Assembly: GCA_044448685.1 (NCBI GenBank) | Contig: JBIOHC010000006.1 | Coordinates: 45,095 to 109,094 of the forward strand | Length of the DNA stretch: 64,000 nt | Direction: 5' to 3' | Origin: Palsa-965 sp044448685 | GTDB taxonomy: Bacteria; Bacteroidota; Bacteroidia; Palsa-965 | Part shown: piece by piece, positions 8,680 through 17,404 of the stretch | Numbering within the stretch: the stretch's first letter is position 1 | Layout of the letters: each line of letters starts with the position of its first letter | Made by a program: the position numbers and the translations under genes | The notes under the pieces: model-generated | Database searches by the model: none | Seen by the model: the letters and a program-made list of their open reading frames with translations, nothing else | Told to the model about the DNA's origin: nothing

Positions 8680-9675
8680 TCAGGCAGAAACAGGAAGTTC
8701 GGCATACATGCCTTCTATGCTTTCAAGTAGTTCAATTACTTCAGCATAAGAATCGCAGGTAACCAGTTTAAGGCGGTGATCCTTGAAGTTGGGAAGGCCT
8801 TTGAAATAGTTGGCATAATGCCTTCTCATTTCAATAATCCCCTGACGGGGTCCTTTCCAGGAAATACTTTTATCGAGGTGGCTGAGAGCAACCTTGATAC
8901 GGTCGGCAATAACAGGAGGGGGTAGATGCGTTCCTGTTTTAATGAAATGCTTTATTTCATTGAATATCCAGGGGTAGCCAATGCTGGCCCTGCCAATCAT
9001 GATGCCATCCACACCATAGGTATCTTTCATGAGTTTGGCTTTTTCGGGGCTGCTTACATCACCGTTACCGAAAATAGGGATATGGATACGGGGGTTGTTC
9101 TTTATTGCACCTATAAGGGTCCAGTCGGCTTCTCCTTTATACATCTGAGAACGGGTGCGGCCATGTATACTCAGGGCTTGTATGCCAATATCCTGGAGGC
9201 GTTCTGCAACTTCAACGACATTCCGGGTTTTATCATCCCAGCCCAAACGGGTTTTCACAGTCACAGGCCTCCGGGCAATCTTCACAATTTCCGAAGTCAT
9301 ACTCACCATTTTAGGGATATCCTGAAGCAGTGCTGCTCCCGCACCCCGGCAGGCTACATTCTTGACCGGGCATCCGTAATTAATGTCAATTAGGTCAGGT
9401 TCTGCCGCATCGGCAATACGTCCGGCTTCACGCATAGAGTCAATATCGCTGCCGAAAAGCTGTATGCCTATAGGGCGTTCATATTCGAAAATATCCAGCT
9501 TCTTGACGCTTTTGGCAGCATCGCGTATTAGTCCTTCAGAAGAGATAAACTCCGTATACATCAGGTCGGCACCATATTGTTTGCATACATAACGGAACGG
9601 AGGATCACTCACATCCTCCATAGGAGCGAGCAGGAGGGGGAATTCTCCCAAATCAATATGTCCGATTTTAGCCAG
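8680..9675 (-). CDS. dusB: tRNA-dihydrouridine synthase DusB, probable CTG start
   Basis: The protein carries the Dus signatures LLLAPMEDVSDPPFR near the N-terminus, NYGCPVKNV with the catalytic cysteine, VTVKTRLGWDD, IHGRTRSQMYKG and the FMN-phosphate region GNGDVSSPEKAK plus IGRASIGYPWIF. It reduces uridines in the tRNA D-loop using FMN. Homologues typically begin xxKIGxIxLGEFPLL; here that point is CTG GCT AAA ATC at 9675, with no ATG, GTG or TTG nearby. The closest upstream ATG (9756) would put a promoter box inside the gene and overlap the divergent gene. I therefore favour CTG, giving 331 residues. Confidence 0.88.
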   Translation of the reverse strand: MAKIGHIDLGEFPLLLAPMEDVSDPPFRYVCKQYGADLMYTEFISSEGLIRDAAKSVKKLDIFEYERPIGIQLFGSDIDSMREAGRIADAAEPDLIDINYGCPVKNVACRGAGAALLQDIPKMVSMTSEIVKIARRPVTVKTRLGWDDKTRNVVEVAERLQDIGIQALSIHGRTRSQMYKGEADWTLIGAIKNNPRIHIPIFGNGDVSSPEKAKLMKDTYGVDGIMIGRASIGYPWIFNEIKHFIKTGTHLPPPVIADRIKVALSHLDKSISWKGPRQGIIEMRRHYANYFKGLPNFKDHRLKLVTCDSYAEVIELLESIEGMYAELPVSA

Positions 9676-9689
9676 GGCGTATGAATGAT

Positions 9690-9697
9690 TATCTTTG
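9690..9697 (+). promoter_or_regulatory. -7 box TATCTTTG of the CPBP protease gene
   Basis: TATCTTTG matches TAnnTTTG; the ATG at 9734 would have a leader of about 30 bases. The box is one base away from the opposing dusB box. Confidence 0.55.
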
Positions 9698-9698
9698 G

Positions 9699-9706
9699 CA
9701 AAAGTA
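9699..9706 (-). promoter_or_regulatory. -7 box TACTTTTG of dusB
   Basis: TACTTTTG on the minus strand matches TAnnTTTG. The expected start site (about 9692) is 17 bases upstream of the CTG at 9675 and downstream of both alternative ATGs, which supports the CTG start. Confidence 0.55.
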
Positions 9707-9733
9707 CCAAAAATCCAGCTATAACCCTTGAAT

Positions 9734-10648
9734 ATGATACGGGAACCCAAAGCCATAGGCCGTTTAGCGGCAGTAACAGGAGTGCTCTTATTCAATTGTG
9801 CCCTGATGCTTGCAGGCAGCTTTGTGGATATTCCACAGGATCTTACAGATCCGCATGTATTGCTGATGGATAAAATCAGCCAGGTCCTCAGCGTCTTGCT
9901 CATTTTTGTGCTTCCTTCCCTGCTCATCGGTTTTTTAATGACCCGGTCAGGGATTCGTTTCCTGGGACTTGGACTGACAGTAAAACCTGTTTATTATCTG
10001 CTTGCGCTGGTCCTGATATTTTGTGCCCTGCCCCTTGTCAATGCCCTGGCCGAACTGAATAAACATATGGTATTACCTTCTTCACTGAAAGAGGTGGAAG
10101 ATTGGATGCGCAGCAGCGAAGACAAAGCCGGTAAGCTGACAGAAGCCATGCTGAAATCTGCCGGAATGGGTGATCTGATTCTGAATCTGTTTACTGTTGC
10201 TTTTATGGCCGCCGTATCCGAAGAGCTTTTCTTCCGTGGCCTGGTACAGAATGTATGCAGGGAATGGTTTAAGAATTACCATGTGGCTATATGGATAACG
10301 GCATTTATTTTCAGTGCCTTTCATATGGAGTTCTACGGCTTCCTGCCCCGTATGTTGCTGGGTCTGGGTTTAGGTTATCTCTATGTATGGAGCGGCTCCA
10401 TTTATATTTCCATGCTGGCTCATTTCACTAATAATGCCATAGGGGTTATAGGTGTTTATCTTGTCGAGCATAAATTTGTGACAGAAGATCCGGCTACCCC
10501 GGCATCATCAGGGAGTAATCTGATCGTTACCGGAGTGAGTGTCGTGCTTAGCGGAGCCTTGATTTATTATGCGTGGAGGATAAGGAAGAGGGAGGAAGCT
10601 GTCGTTCCCGCGGTGGCTGATGAGACTGAGTATCCGGGAGTGCTTTGA
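9734..10648 (+). CDS. CPBP family intramembrane glutamic endopeptidase
   Basis: A 304-residue multi-spanning membrane protein. The C-terminal half has the CPBP (Abi/CAAX-type) motifs: SEELFFRG with EE at 163-164 and R168, FIFSAFH with H197, and SMLAHFTNN with H230. Family members cleave membrane-embedded substrates or process prenylated or bacteriocin-like peptides; the substrate is unknown here. A TTG six bases upstream is in frame, but the ATG at 9734 is the better start. The gene is divergent from dusB and its stop is two bases from the converging PorT-like gene. Confidence 0.88.
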   Translation: MIREPKAIGRLAAVTGVLLFNCALMLAGSFVDIPQDLTDPHVLLMDKISQVLSVLLIFVLPSLLIGFLMTRSGIRFLGLGLTVKPVYYLLALVLIFCALPLVNALAELNKHMVLPSSLKEVEDWMRSSEDKAGKLTEAMLKSAGMGDLILNLFTVAFMAAVSEELFFRGLVQNVCREWFKNYHVAIWITAFIFSAFHMEFYGFLPRMLLGLGLGYLYVWSGSIYISMLAHFTNNAIGVIGVYLVEHKFVTEDPATPASSGSNLIVTGVSVVLSGALIYYAWRIRKREEAVVPAVADETEYPGVL

Positions 10649-10650
10649 GC

Positions 10651-11373
10651 TTAATTCGAATCCGGCGCACTTGGCTTAGGCTTCAGCGTACGGTCTTTTC
10701 CGAATACATAATGAACGGCAAAAAGGGCGGTCTGGTTATTCCCGTTATTCCATTCATAGCGTATAAAATTCGGGTTGATGGCATTGCGTTTTATCACCGG
10801 GATGACTGAATTTCCATAGCGGAATGTGAAATAAATATTCGGGGTGAAGTTATAGCTGACTCCTGCAAACAGACTTACATCCGTAAAGTTTAGTTTGCTT
10901 TGATCCACCTGTTGCTGGTAATTATCTTCTCCTACCCAACTGAATCCTATCAGGCGGCCAAAAGAGACACCTCCTTCAACCTCCAGTTTATCGACCTGCT
11001 TACGGCGTATATTCATACGCATCGTATGCCTTACCAGGATAGGAACCTCCAGATAGCGCAAGCCCAGTTTATAATACCCGAAATTGTTAGAGTCAGGCTG
11101 TTGTGAGGAACCCTTCATGATATAATTGATTTCCAGCTGAAGTACATTCTTTTCATTCAGGCGGGTATTGACGAGGGCTCCGAAACTGATACCGAGTTTA
11201 TTGAAGTCGCTGTCAGTATCACGTGTATCCATACCTGTAATATCGGTAGCCACTGGCCCGAAGGTTAAGCCGGCCCTGAAACGGGAATTCTTTTTTGGAT
11301 CCTGTGCCTGTGCCTGCCTGACAATACCCAGGGTGGCTATAAACAGGGCTACAGTATAAAACGTCTTTTTCAT
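10651..11373 (-). CDS. PorT-like outer membrane beta-barrel protein
   Basis: A 240-residue protein with a signal peptide (MKKTFYTVALFIATLGIVRQAQAQ) and alternating amphipathic strands typical of the PorT/OMP_b-brl_2 family: FRAGLTFGPVATDI, LQLEINYIMKGSS, LGLRYLEVPILVRH and FTFRYGNSVIPV. It should form a small outer-membrane barrel. It is not necessarily the PorT of the T9SS; many unrelated barrels share this domain. The C-terminal tail is proline-rich rather than ending in a strand. It converges on the protease gene with a two-base gap. Confidence 0.8.
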   Translation of the reverse strand: MKKTFYTVALFIATLGIVRQAQAQDPKKNSRFRAGLTFGPVATDITGMDTRDTDSDFNKLGISFGALVNTRLNEKNVLQLEINYIMKGSSQQPDSNNFGYYKLGLRYLEVPILVRHTMRMNIRRKQVDKLEVEGGVSFGRLIGFSWVGEDNYQQQVDQSKLNFTDVSLFAGVSYNFTPNIYFTFRYGNSVIPVIKRNAINPNFIRYEWNNGNNQTALFAVHYVFGKDRTLKPKPSAPDSN

Positions 11374-11452
11374 GGGGTAAAATTAAAGCAAAAACGGACA
11401 ATAACCCTAGCAGGGCTCTAAGACTAACGATGGAAAAGACTGAATATTTTTA

Positions 11453-11460
11453 TATCTTTG
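11453..11460 (+). promoter_or_regulatory. -7 box TATCTTTG before the small membrane protein gene
   Basis: TATCTTTG matches TAnnTTTG, 24 bases before the ATG at 11485. No clear -33 element. Confidence 0.55.
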
Positions 11461-11484
11461 ATATTCTGAACAGAATAGTTCGTC

Positions 11485-12024
11485 ATGAAGAACCGGTTTA
11501 CTGCTGTCTTCTCTGTGTTCCTCCTCCTGGTTTTTACCTTTAACCTGGTTATTTACTATACTGTGTTTGAAGTTTCCGATAGCGAAGCCAAATCGGAAAT
11601 GAATACCATTATTTCAGGTATACATTCCTTGGAAGGTACCCAGTGTTTTACCTTGCCTCTCTCTCGTTTTAACGATACCCAACGCAAGGAAATCTGGCTG
11701 GATGGAAAGCTCTATGATATTGTTAAAGCAGAAAAGGGGCCTGATGCCGTTCTGATTTATGTGCTGAATGATAAAAAAGAAGAAGGAATTGTGAATGACT
11801 TCCGTACGCATACCGAAGGCCAGACTGACATTACTGTGAATTCCGGAAGCAGACATAACAAAAGTCATTCCAAGGCTCCTGTGCCTCAGAAGTATTTCCC
11901 TTCTGCCACGCTTATTACCGTTCATGTTGATTCTGCCCACAAAAGCATTTTCTTCCGTATCGATTGTTTCTATGCAGGCATCCTGCCTGAAGCTGTGGCC
12001 CCTCCTCCCGAGCCGCTTTCCTAA
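11485..12024 (+). CDS. Membrane-anchored protein of unknown function upstream of a TonB receptor
   Basis: A 179-residue protein with one N-terminal hydrophobic segment (TAVFSVFLLLVFTFNLVIYY), an external domain and a proline-rich end (VAPPPEPLS). The stretch SRHNKSHSKAP adds a small basic, histidine-containing loop. I do not recognise a family. It has its own TATCTTTG box and precedes the TonB-dependent receptor gene by 88 bases on the same strand, so it may assist or sense the receptor's ligand, perhaps a metal complex; this is inference from context only. Confidence 0.65.
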   Translation: MKNRFTAVFSVFLLLVFTFNLVIYYTVFEVSDSEAKSEMNTIISGIHSLEGTQCFTLPLSRFNDTQRKEIWLDGKLYDIVKAEKGPDAVLIYVLNDKKEEGIVNDFRTHTEGQTDITVNSGSRHNKSHSKAPVPQKYFPSATLITVHVDSAHKSIFFRIDCFYAGILPEAVAPPPEPLS

Positions 12025-12112
12025 GATTACACTGCTATTTTTTCCTGAAGCCAAGGGCTGCAGAATTTATTCCTGACCGGGAACACCGGTTATTATCATC
12101 TATACTTATACA

Positions 12113-14569
12113 ATGAAAAACAGATATCTATATAGCTGGTTCAGCTTGTTATTAATAGTGAGTTATCAGCAAGTTTACGCACAAAATGAGCTGAGCGGAA
12201 AAATCCGGGATGGGAAAGACAGCTCGGCAATGGCCGGTGTTTCGGTCTATATCCCCGATCTTAAAATAGGTGCATTTACAGACGCCGACGGGAAATACAT
12301 ACTCCACAATATTCCGAACGGAACATTTCTGATCGAGATTTATTTTACCGGATATGCTACACAGAATAAGGAAATAGAAACAGAGAAGTCGACACTGGCT
12401 GATTTTGTGATGTGGCGCTCCAGCAAGGAATTCAAGGAAGTGGTGATTACCGGGGTGTCGGCAGCCACTGAACAGCAAACGAGTCCAATACCAGTGAGTG
12501 TTGTCACTCAGAAGGACATGCTCCAGAACAGCGCTTCGAATATTATAGATGCCATCTCAATGGCTCCAGGCGTTTCACAGATCACGGAAGGGCCAGCTAT
12601 TTCCAAACCTGTTATCAGGGGTCTGGGGTATAACCGGGTAGTGGTGGTGAATGACGGCATTAGGCAGGAAGGACAGCAATGGGGTGATGAATTCGGAATA
12701 GAGCTGGATGAATATTCGGTGCATAAGGTGGAGATTCTGAGAGGTCCTGCAAGTCTCAGCTATGGATCCGATGCAATGGCCGGTGTCATCAATATGATCG
12801 GTGCTCCCATACTTCCTGAAGGAAAAATAAAAGGCAGCTTTATGGAGAACTACCAAAGCAATAACGGATTTTTTGGTGAAAGTCTGAACCTTGCAGGGAA
12901 CATTAAAGGACTCAGCTGGGATATACGCTACAGTAATAAAATGGCGCATGACTATCAGAATGCGTATGACGGGTATGTGTGGAATTCAGGAATGAGTGAA
13001 AGCAATTTCAAAGCCGTTATAGGTCTTAACCGTAACTGGGGTTTCTCGCACCTTACCTTCAGTGATTTTGATTTGAAGCTCGGTATTGTGGAGGGGGCGA
13101 GGGACAGTGCAACGGGCAAATTCAAAACCCATTATCACGGTTTGGGCAATACCGACAGTATGGGCATTGCTACCCTGAGCAAGAGTACGGACTATAATTA
13201 CTTCCCTATCATTCACCAGCATGTGCGTCATTACAAAGCGGTATGGGATAACAGCATTGCATTGGGCGATGGGCGATTGGGAATTCGACTGGGCTTCCAG
13301 CAAAATTATCGTCAGGAAGCGAATGATATTACACACGGGGATATTTTCAATAACTACTTCTTCCTCCAGACCTTTAATTACGATATACGCTATGTGCTGC
13401 CTGAAAAGAATCACCTCGAAGTAGCTTTCGGTGCCAATGGAATGCAGCAGGCATCTCAAGACAGAGGTTTGGTATTCCTTGTTCCCGAATACCACCTCTT
13501 TGATCTGGGTCTTTTTGCCATCGCGAAGAAGTCGTTCAATACATTGTCAGTAAGCGGAGGTATACGTTATGACGACCGAATCCTGAATGGGGATGATCTC
13601 TGGGTTGATTCTCTCGGTTCCCGCCTTGATTCCAAACTGGGGCCCGGAACAAATGGGGCCATGCATCGTTTCTTAGCCTATAATTCAAGTTTTGCGGGTT
13701 TGTCCGGAAGTTTAGGTGCTGCCTATGATATAACGAAAAATGTCTATGCCAAGCTGAATGTTGCGAGGGGATTTCGTGCACCAACCATTGCTGAGAGCGG
13801 GGCTGATGGTATACATGACGGAACTCCTTTTTACGAAATAGGGGATCATAACCTCAAGCCAGAAAGCAGTTTGCAATTCGATGCAACTTTGGGATTGAAC
13901 AATGAGGATATAACAATAGAAGTGACAGGATTTGTGAATCAGATCAACAACTATATTTTCCCTGAAAAGCTGCACAGCAAACTGGGTGGTGATTCACTGA
14001 GGCTCGATCCTATTTCCGGTCTCCCTCCCGGGCCGGCCTTCCGCTATGTAGCCGGCGATGCCATGCTGAGCGGTGGAGAAGCAGTGCTGGACATACATCC
14101 GCATAAACTGAGCTGGATTCGGTTTGAGAACAGTTTCGCAATGGTCAATGCCATACAGCGTAACCAGCCCGACTCCACCAAATACCTGCCTTATACACCT
14201 CCGTATAAAATACGTTCGGAAGTTAAATTTATCTTCGGGGGAAAGAAGCTGATACGGAATGCCTATGCCAAATTAGGGGTCGATTATTATTTCAAACAGG
14301 ACAAGATCTATTATAAATACGGGAATGAAACAGTAACCCCGGATTACGGTTTGCTCAACATAGGCCTGGGAGGTGATATTGTTTGCAAGGGCAGGGCCTG
14401 GTGTTCTTTGTATATATACGGAGCCAACCTGACTGATCTGGCTTACCAGAGCAATATGAGCCGGCTTAAATATGCCGATTACAATATTCAGAACGGAAGA
14501 AGCGGAGTGTTTATGATGGGCCGGAATATCTCTTTTAAGCTCGTTGTCCCGTTTGATGTAAAGAAATAA
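12113..14569 (+). CDS. TonB-dependent receptor with carboxypeptidase-D-like N-terminal domain
   Basis: An 818-residue outer-membrane receptor. Residues 1-24 are a signal peptide; about 26-105 form a carboxypeptidase regulatory-like domain (LSGKIRDGKDSSAMAGVSVY, DADGKYILHNIPNG). The plug follows, with VVITGVSAATEQQTSPIPVS, IRGLGYNRVVVVNDGIRQEG and VEILRGPASLSYGSDAMAGV, then a 22-strand-type barrel ending in a strand with terminal basic residues. It imports a large ligand with TonB energy. The plug resembles siderophore, heme or copper receptors rather than SusC, and no SusD partner is present. Ligand unknown. Confidence 0.92.
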   Translation: MKNRYLYSWFSLLLIVSYQQVYAQNELSGKIRDGKDSSAMAGVSVYIPDLKIGAFTDADGKYILHNIPNGTFLIEIYFTGYATQNKEIETEKSTLADFVMWRSSKEFKEVVITGVSAATEQQTSPIPVSVVTQKDMLQNSASNIIDAISMAPGVSQITEGPAISKPVIRGLGYNRVVVVNDGIRQEGQQWGDEFGIELDEYSVHKVEILRGPASLSYGSDAMAGVINMIGAPILPEGKIKGSFMENYQSNNGFFGESLNLAGNIKGLSWDIRYSNKMAHDYQNAYDGYVWNSGMSESNFKAVIGLNRNWGFSHLTFSDFDLKLGIVEGARDSATGKFKTHYHGLGNTDSMGIATLSKSTDYNYFPIIHQHVRHYKAVWDNSIALGDGRLGIRLGFQQNYRQEANDITHGDIFNNYFFLQTFNYDIRYVLPEKNHLEVAFGANGMQQASQDRGLVFLVPEYHLFDLGLFAIAKKSFNTLSVSGGIRYDDRILNGDDLWVDSLGSRLDSKLGPGTNGAMHRFLAYNSSFAGLSGSLGAAYDITKNVYAKLNVARGFRAPTIAESGADGIHDGTPFYEIGDHNLKPESSLQFDATLGLNNEDITIEVTGFVNQINNYIFPEKLHSKLGGDSLRLDPISGLPPGPAFRYVAGDAMLSGGEAVLDIHPHKLSWIRFENSFAMVNAIQRNQPDSTKYLPYTPPYKIRSEVKFIFGGKKLIRNAYAKLGVDYYFKQDKIYYKYGNETVTPDYGLLNIGLGGDIVCKGRAWCSLYIYGANLTDLAYQSNMSRLKYADYNIQNGRSGVFMMGRNISFKLVVPFDVKK

Positions 14570-14574
14570 GGGGA

Positions 14575-15285
14575 TTACCGGTTATGAGGAACCATCTTGA
14601 TAGCCACAGCGGCCAGGCCTTCGCTGTAACTGTGAACAGTGCAGTAAAAAGGTTTGGCCCTGTATTCTCCGTGAACATCAATAAACCCCCAGCTCTTATC
14701 AAACCAGCGTCGGTTCCATACCTTGCCCACTTCGGCATGTACCGCAGCCAGACTGTCATGGTAGGGCAAGGCTGTTTCATACAGATGCGGCTTTTCTTTT
14801 TTCCCGGCAGGCAGAAAGAAATAAAAACAAGAGTAAAAATGCCGGGGGCCGGAGTCTGTCAGGGTTCCCGTACCGCCAAGAACACGGTACAATGTTTTGC
14901 CAAAAGAAGGGGAGGTGACCGGAGCACAATCTCTTTTCAAAGCCGGGTCATCCTTCTCACCAGCCGAATACATCCTGTGGGCAATGGGCAAGGAATCAAT
15001 TAAGTACCGGGACGGAGGTGCATTCACTGTTTTACCGCTTGCGTCAATCACTTCGGCCTTGCCATTACGGTAAACTGTTGCCAGGCCATGATGGAAATCG
15101 CATACGCTATCATATTGTATATCTATAGCAATTTCTCCTTTCGTGTTCAGATAGCCGTATTTAATAGGAGGCCCCGATGAGGTATGTAAATGGATGACAC
15201 CCGTGGCAAAAAGAACCACGACAATGGAAATGGATACAAATAGGGTAATGATCAGTATATCAACGAATCGGGATGATTTAGGCAT
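14575..15285 (-). CDS. WG-repeat protein with N-terminal membrane anchor
   Basis: A 236-residue protein with one N-terminal membrane segment (ILIITLFVSISIVVVLFATG) and WG-type repeats: YGYLNTKGEIAIDIQYDSV with FHHGLATVYRNGKAEVIDASG, and later WGFIDVHGEYRAKPF with YSEGLAAV. The repeats form beta-hairpin modules of unknown role, common in Bacteroidota. It converges on the TonB receptor gene five bases away. No enzyme motif was seen. Confidence 0.75.
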   Translation of the reverse strand: MPKSSRFVDILIITLFVSISIVVVLFATGVIHLHTSSGPPIKYGYLNTKGEIAIDIQYDSVCDFHHGLATVYRNGKAEVIDASGKTVNAPPSRYLIDSLPIAHRMYSAGEKDDPALKRDCAPVTSPSFGKTLYRVLGGTGTLTDSGPRHFYSCFYFFLPAGKKEKPHLYETALPYHDSLAAVHAEVGKVWNRRWFDKSWGFIDVHGEYRAKPFYCTVHSYSEGLAAVAIKMVPHNR

Positions 15286-15387
15286 ACAACAAGACAGCGT
15301 TTAAGCCTCAAAAATACGGAATCTTTTCTGTTTTAATACCCCCCGGCCGTCAGGCGTCCGTTCTCTGCCGTCATGTTAATCTTTTGA

Positions 15388-15427
15388 TTTAAACATTTGA
15401 TTAAACAAGAAAAATATTTTATCTTTG
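15388..15427 (+). promoter_or_regulatory. Promoter and TetR-type operator of the efflux operon
   Basis: The -33 TTTG (15396-15399) and -7 TATCTTTG (15420-15427) are separated by 20 bases, a classic Bacteroidota promoter. The imperfect palindrome TTTAAACATTTGATTAAA (15388-15405) matches its own reverse complement at 14 of 18 positions and covers the -33 element. This placement fits repression by the TetR protein encoded immediately downstream. Confidence 0.7.
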
Positions 15428-15447
15428 ACCCGTAGAACGGAATTATC

Positions 15448-16062
15448 ATGCGCGTTAAAGCAACAAAACTGGACAGCAGTACAGAGGAAAAAATACTGGA
15501 AGCAGCCCGCAAACTGTTTACCCGTCACGGATTTGATGCTGTTAAAACAAGGGACATTGCAGCCGAATCTGGATTTAATCTGGCACTTCTTAATTATTAT
15601 TTCAAAAGCAAGGAAAAGCTTTTCGATCGCATCATGCAGGAGAACATGAAGGAATTCATGCAGGGTCTGGGCGGAATCCTGAATAATGAAGAGACCCCAC
15701 TGGAATTGAAAATAAAATTACTGGTTGAATATTACGTGGATATGCTGATTCTTAACCCTGATATGCCCTTGTTTGTAATGAGCCATGCCAGAAAGAAAGG
15801 CAATAAACTGAATTTCAGGGAAAAATTTGTTCAGTCCTATTTCATGAAACAGATCCAGCAGGCGATGAAAGCCGGGCAGATTGCTTCCATACATCCGGTA
15901 AACCTCATGATGAACATTGTTGGGCTGAGCATCTTCCCCTTTATCGGAAGGCCTATTATCCAGAATGAAAAAGGGCTAAGCGAGACTGAATTTACAAACC
16001 TTATGCTGGAACGGAAGAAAATGATTCCGGTCTGGATAGAAGCGATACTCCGGAAAAAGTAA
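15448..16062 (+). CDS. TetR/AcrR family transcriptional regulator
   Basis: A 204-residue protein with a TetR N-terminal domain: EEKILEAARKLFTRHGFDAV and the helix-turn-helix TRDIAAESGFNLALLNYYF, followed by KSKEKLFDRI. The C-terminal ligand domain is typical in length. It is the first gene of a seven-gene efflux operon, and a palindrome covering the -33 element suggests autorepression relieved by an exported compound. The start ATG lies 20 bases after the -7 box. Confidence 0.9.
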   Translation: MRVKATKLDSSTEEKILEAARKLFTRHGFDAVKTRDIAAESGFNLALLNYYFKSKEKLFDRIMQENMKEFMQGLGGILNNEETPLELKIKLLVEYYVDMLILNPDMPLFVMSHARKKGNKLNFREKFVQSYFMKQIQQAMKAGQIASIHPVNLMMNIVGLSIFPFIGRPIIQNEKGLSETEFTNLMLERKKMIPVWIEAILRKK

Positions 16063-16095
16063 AAGGATATTCATTCCTATAAATACGTTGATGCA

Positions 16096-17388
16096 ATGAA
16101 CTATTTAGAGACAAAAATAAAAAGAGGCAGGCAGCTGATCCTCTTTACAGTGTTCCTGAGTCTAAGTCTGCAAGGCACAGCCCAGCAGGCCGCACAGCTC
16201 ATCCTGGATTCCTGTTATAAGTCGGCAAAAACCCAGTACCCACTTATTAAACAACGGGAGCTGATTGAAAAAAGCAGGGATTATACCCTTGCCAATGCTT
16301 CCAAAGCCTGGCTTCCTCAGATTAATGTAAACGGGCAGGCTACTTACCAATCGGCAGTTACGCAAATCAGTCTGCCTATACGGGGCTTCACTATGCCATC
16401 CTTCAGCAAGGATCAGTATAAGGTGTATGCAGAGCTTGATCAGACTATTTATGACGGAGGAACAATAGGTTGCCAGAAAGAAGCGGCCCGTGCGAATGCG
16501 GCGATACAAAGCCAGAGTCTGGAAGTGGATTTGTATGGCTTGCGTGACCGTATCAATCAGATTTATTTCGGGGTTTTGCTCCTGGATCAGCAGCTGAAAC
16601 AAAATGAGCTGGTTCAGAAAGATCTTCAAAGCAGTATGGATCGGGTAAGAGCGAATATAGATAATGGTACGGCAACGCCGTCGGGACTTGAAGAATTGCA
16701 GGCCGAGCTTTTGCAGCAGGAACAAAACAGTATACAATTAAAGGCGTCACGTAAAGCATACCTAAGCATGCTGGGGCAATTCATCAACCAGAAAATTCCG
16801 GAAAACAGCCAGCTCCGGGTCCCTGCCGGACTGCTGACAGCAGAAACTGTCAAACGACCGGAACTGAGTTTGTTCGACATCAGACGTAAGAGTTATGATG
16901 TACAGGATAAAATGCTGAATGCTTCCAACCGTCCACGTCTGTCAGCATTCTTCCAGGAAGGTTATGGAAGACCGGGGCTGAACCCATTTGATAATAACTT
17001 CGATTCTTACTATATAGGAGGGATACGCTTCAGCTGGGCCCTGGGCAATCTTTATACACTTAAAGATCAGCGACGCTTGTTGGTAGTGAACAGACAGGCG
17101 GAAGATATTCAGAAAGAAACCTTTCTGTTCAATACCCGCATAGCAATGACCCAGCAGCAGGAGGATATACAGAAACTCAAGGAAATGCTTGGCAAGGATG
17201 ATGAGATAATTGTCAAGCGGACTTCTGTAACTAATGCCGACAGAGCCCGGATGGAAAACGGAGTACTGACAGTAAACGATTATATCATTCAGCTCGATAA
17301 AGAAGATCAGGCCAAACAAAACAGGCTCCTGCATCAGGTGCAGCTGCTTCTGGCCCAATACAATTACCAGAATATTTCAGGCAATTAA
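16096..17388 (+). CDS. TolC family outer membrane efflux protein
   Basis: A 430-residue protein with a signal region (LILFTVFLSLSLQGTAQQ) and the duplicated helical architecture of outer membrane efflux factors: IYDGGTIGCQKEAARANAAI in the first half and related helices later. It should trimerise into a channel across the outer membrane and periplasm. It lies 33 bases after the TetR gene and 16 bases before the membrane fusion protein, completing a tripartite exporter. Confidence 0.9.
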   Translation: MNYLETKIKRGRQLILFTVFLSLSLQGTAQQAAQLILDSCYKSAKTQYPLIKQRELIEKSRDYTLANASKAWLPQINVNGQATYQSAVTQISLPIRGFTMPSFSKDQYKVYAELDQTIYDGGTIGCQKEAARANAAIQSQSLEVDLYGLRDRINQIYFGVLLLDQQLKQNELVQKDLQSSMDRVRANIDNGTATPSGLEELQAELLQQEQNSIQLKASRKAYLSMLGQFINQKIPENSQLRVPAGLLTAETVKRPELSLFDIRRKSYDVQDKMLNASNRPRLSAFFQEGYGRPGLNPFDNNFDSYYIGGIRFSWALGNLYTLKDQRRLLVVNRQAEDIQKETFLFNTRIAMTQQQEDIQKLKEMLGKDDEIIVKRTSVTNADRARMENGVLTVNDYIIQLDKEDQAKQNRLLHQVQLLLAQYNYQNISGN

Positions 17389-17404
17389 TATTAAACCGAA
17401 AAAC

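Noticed and set aside
9676..9927. Longer N-terminal extension of DusB
   Set aside because: The extra residues do not resemble the family, overlap the divergent gene and contain the promoter box.
10650..10680. GTTCGAATCC-like T-loop suggesting a tRNA
   Set aside because: The bases are inside the 3' end of the PorT-like gene and no acceptor or anticodon stem is present.
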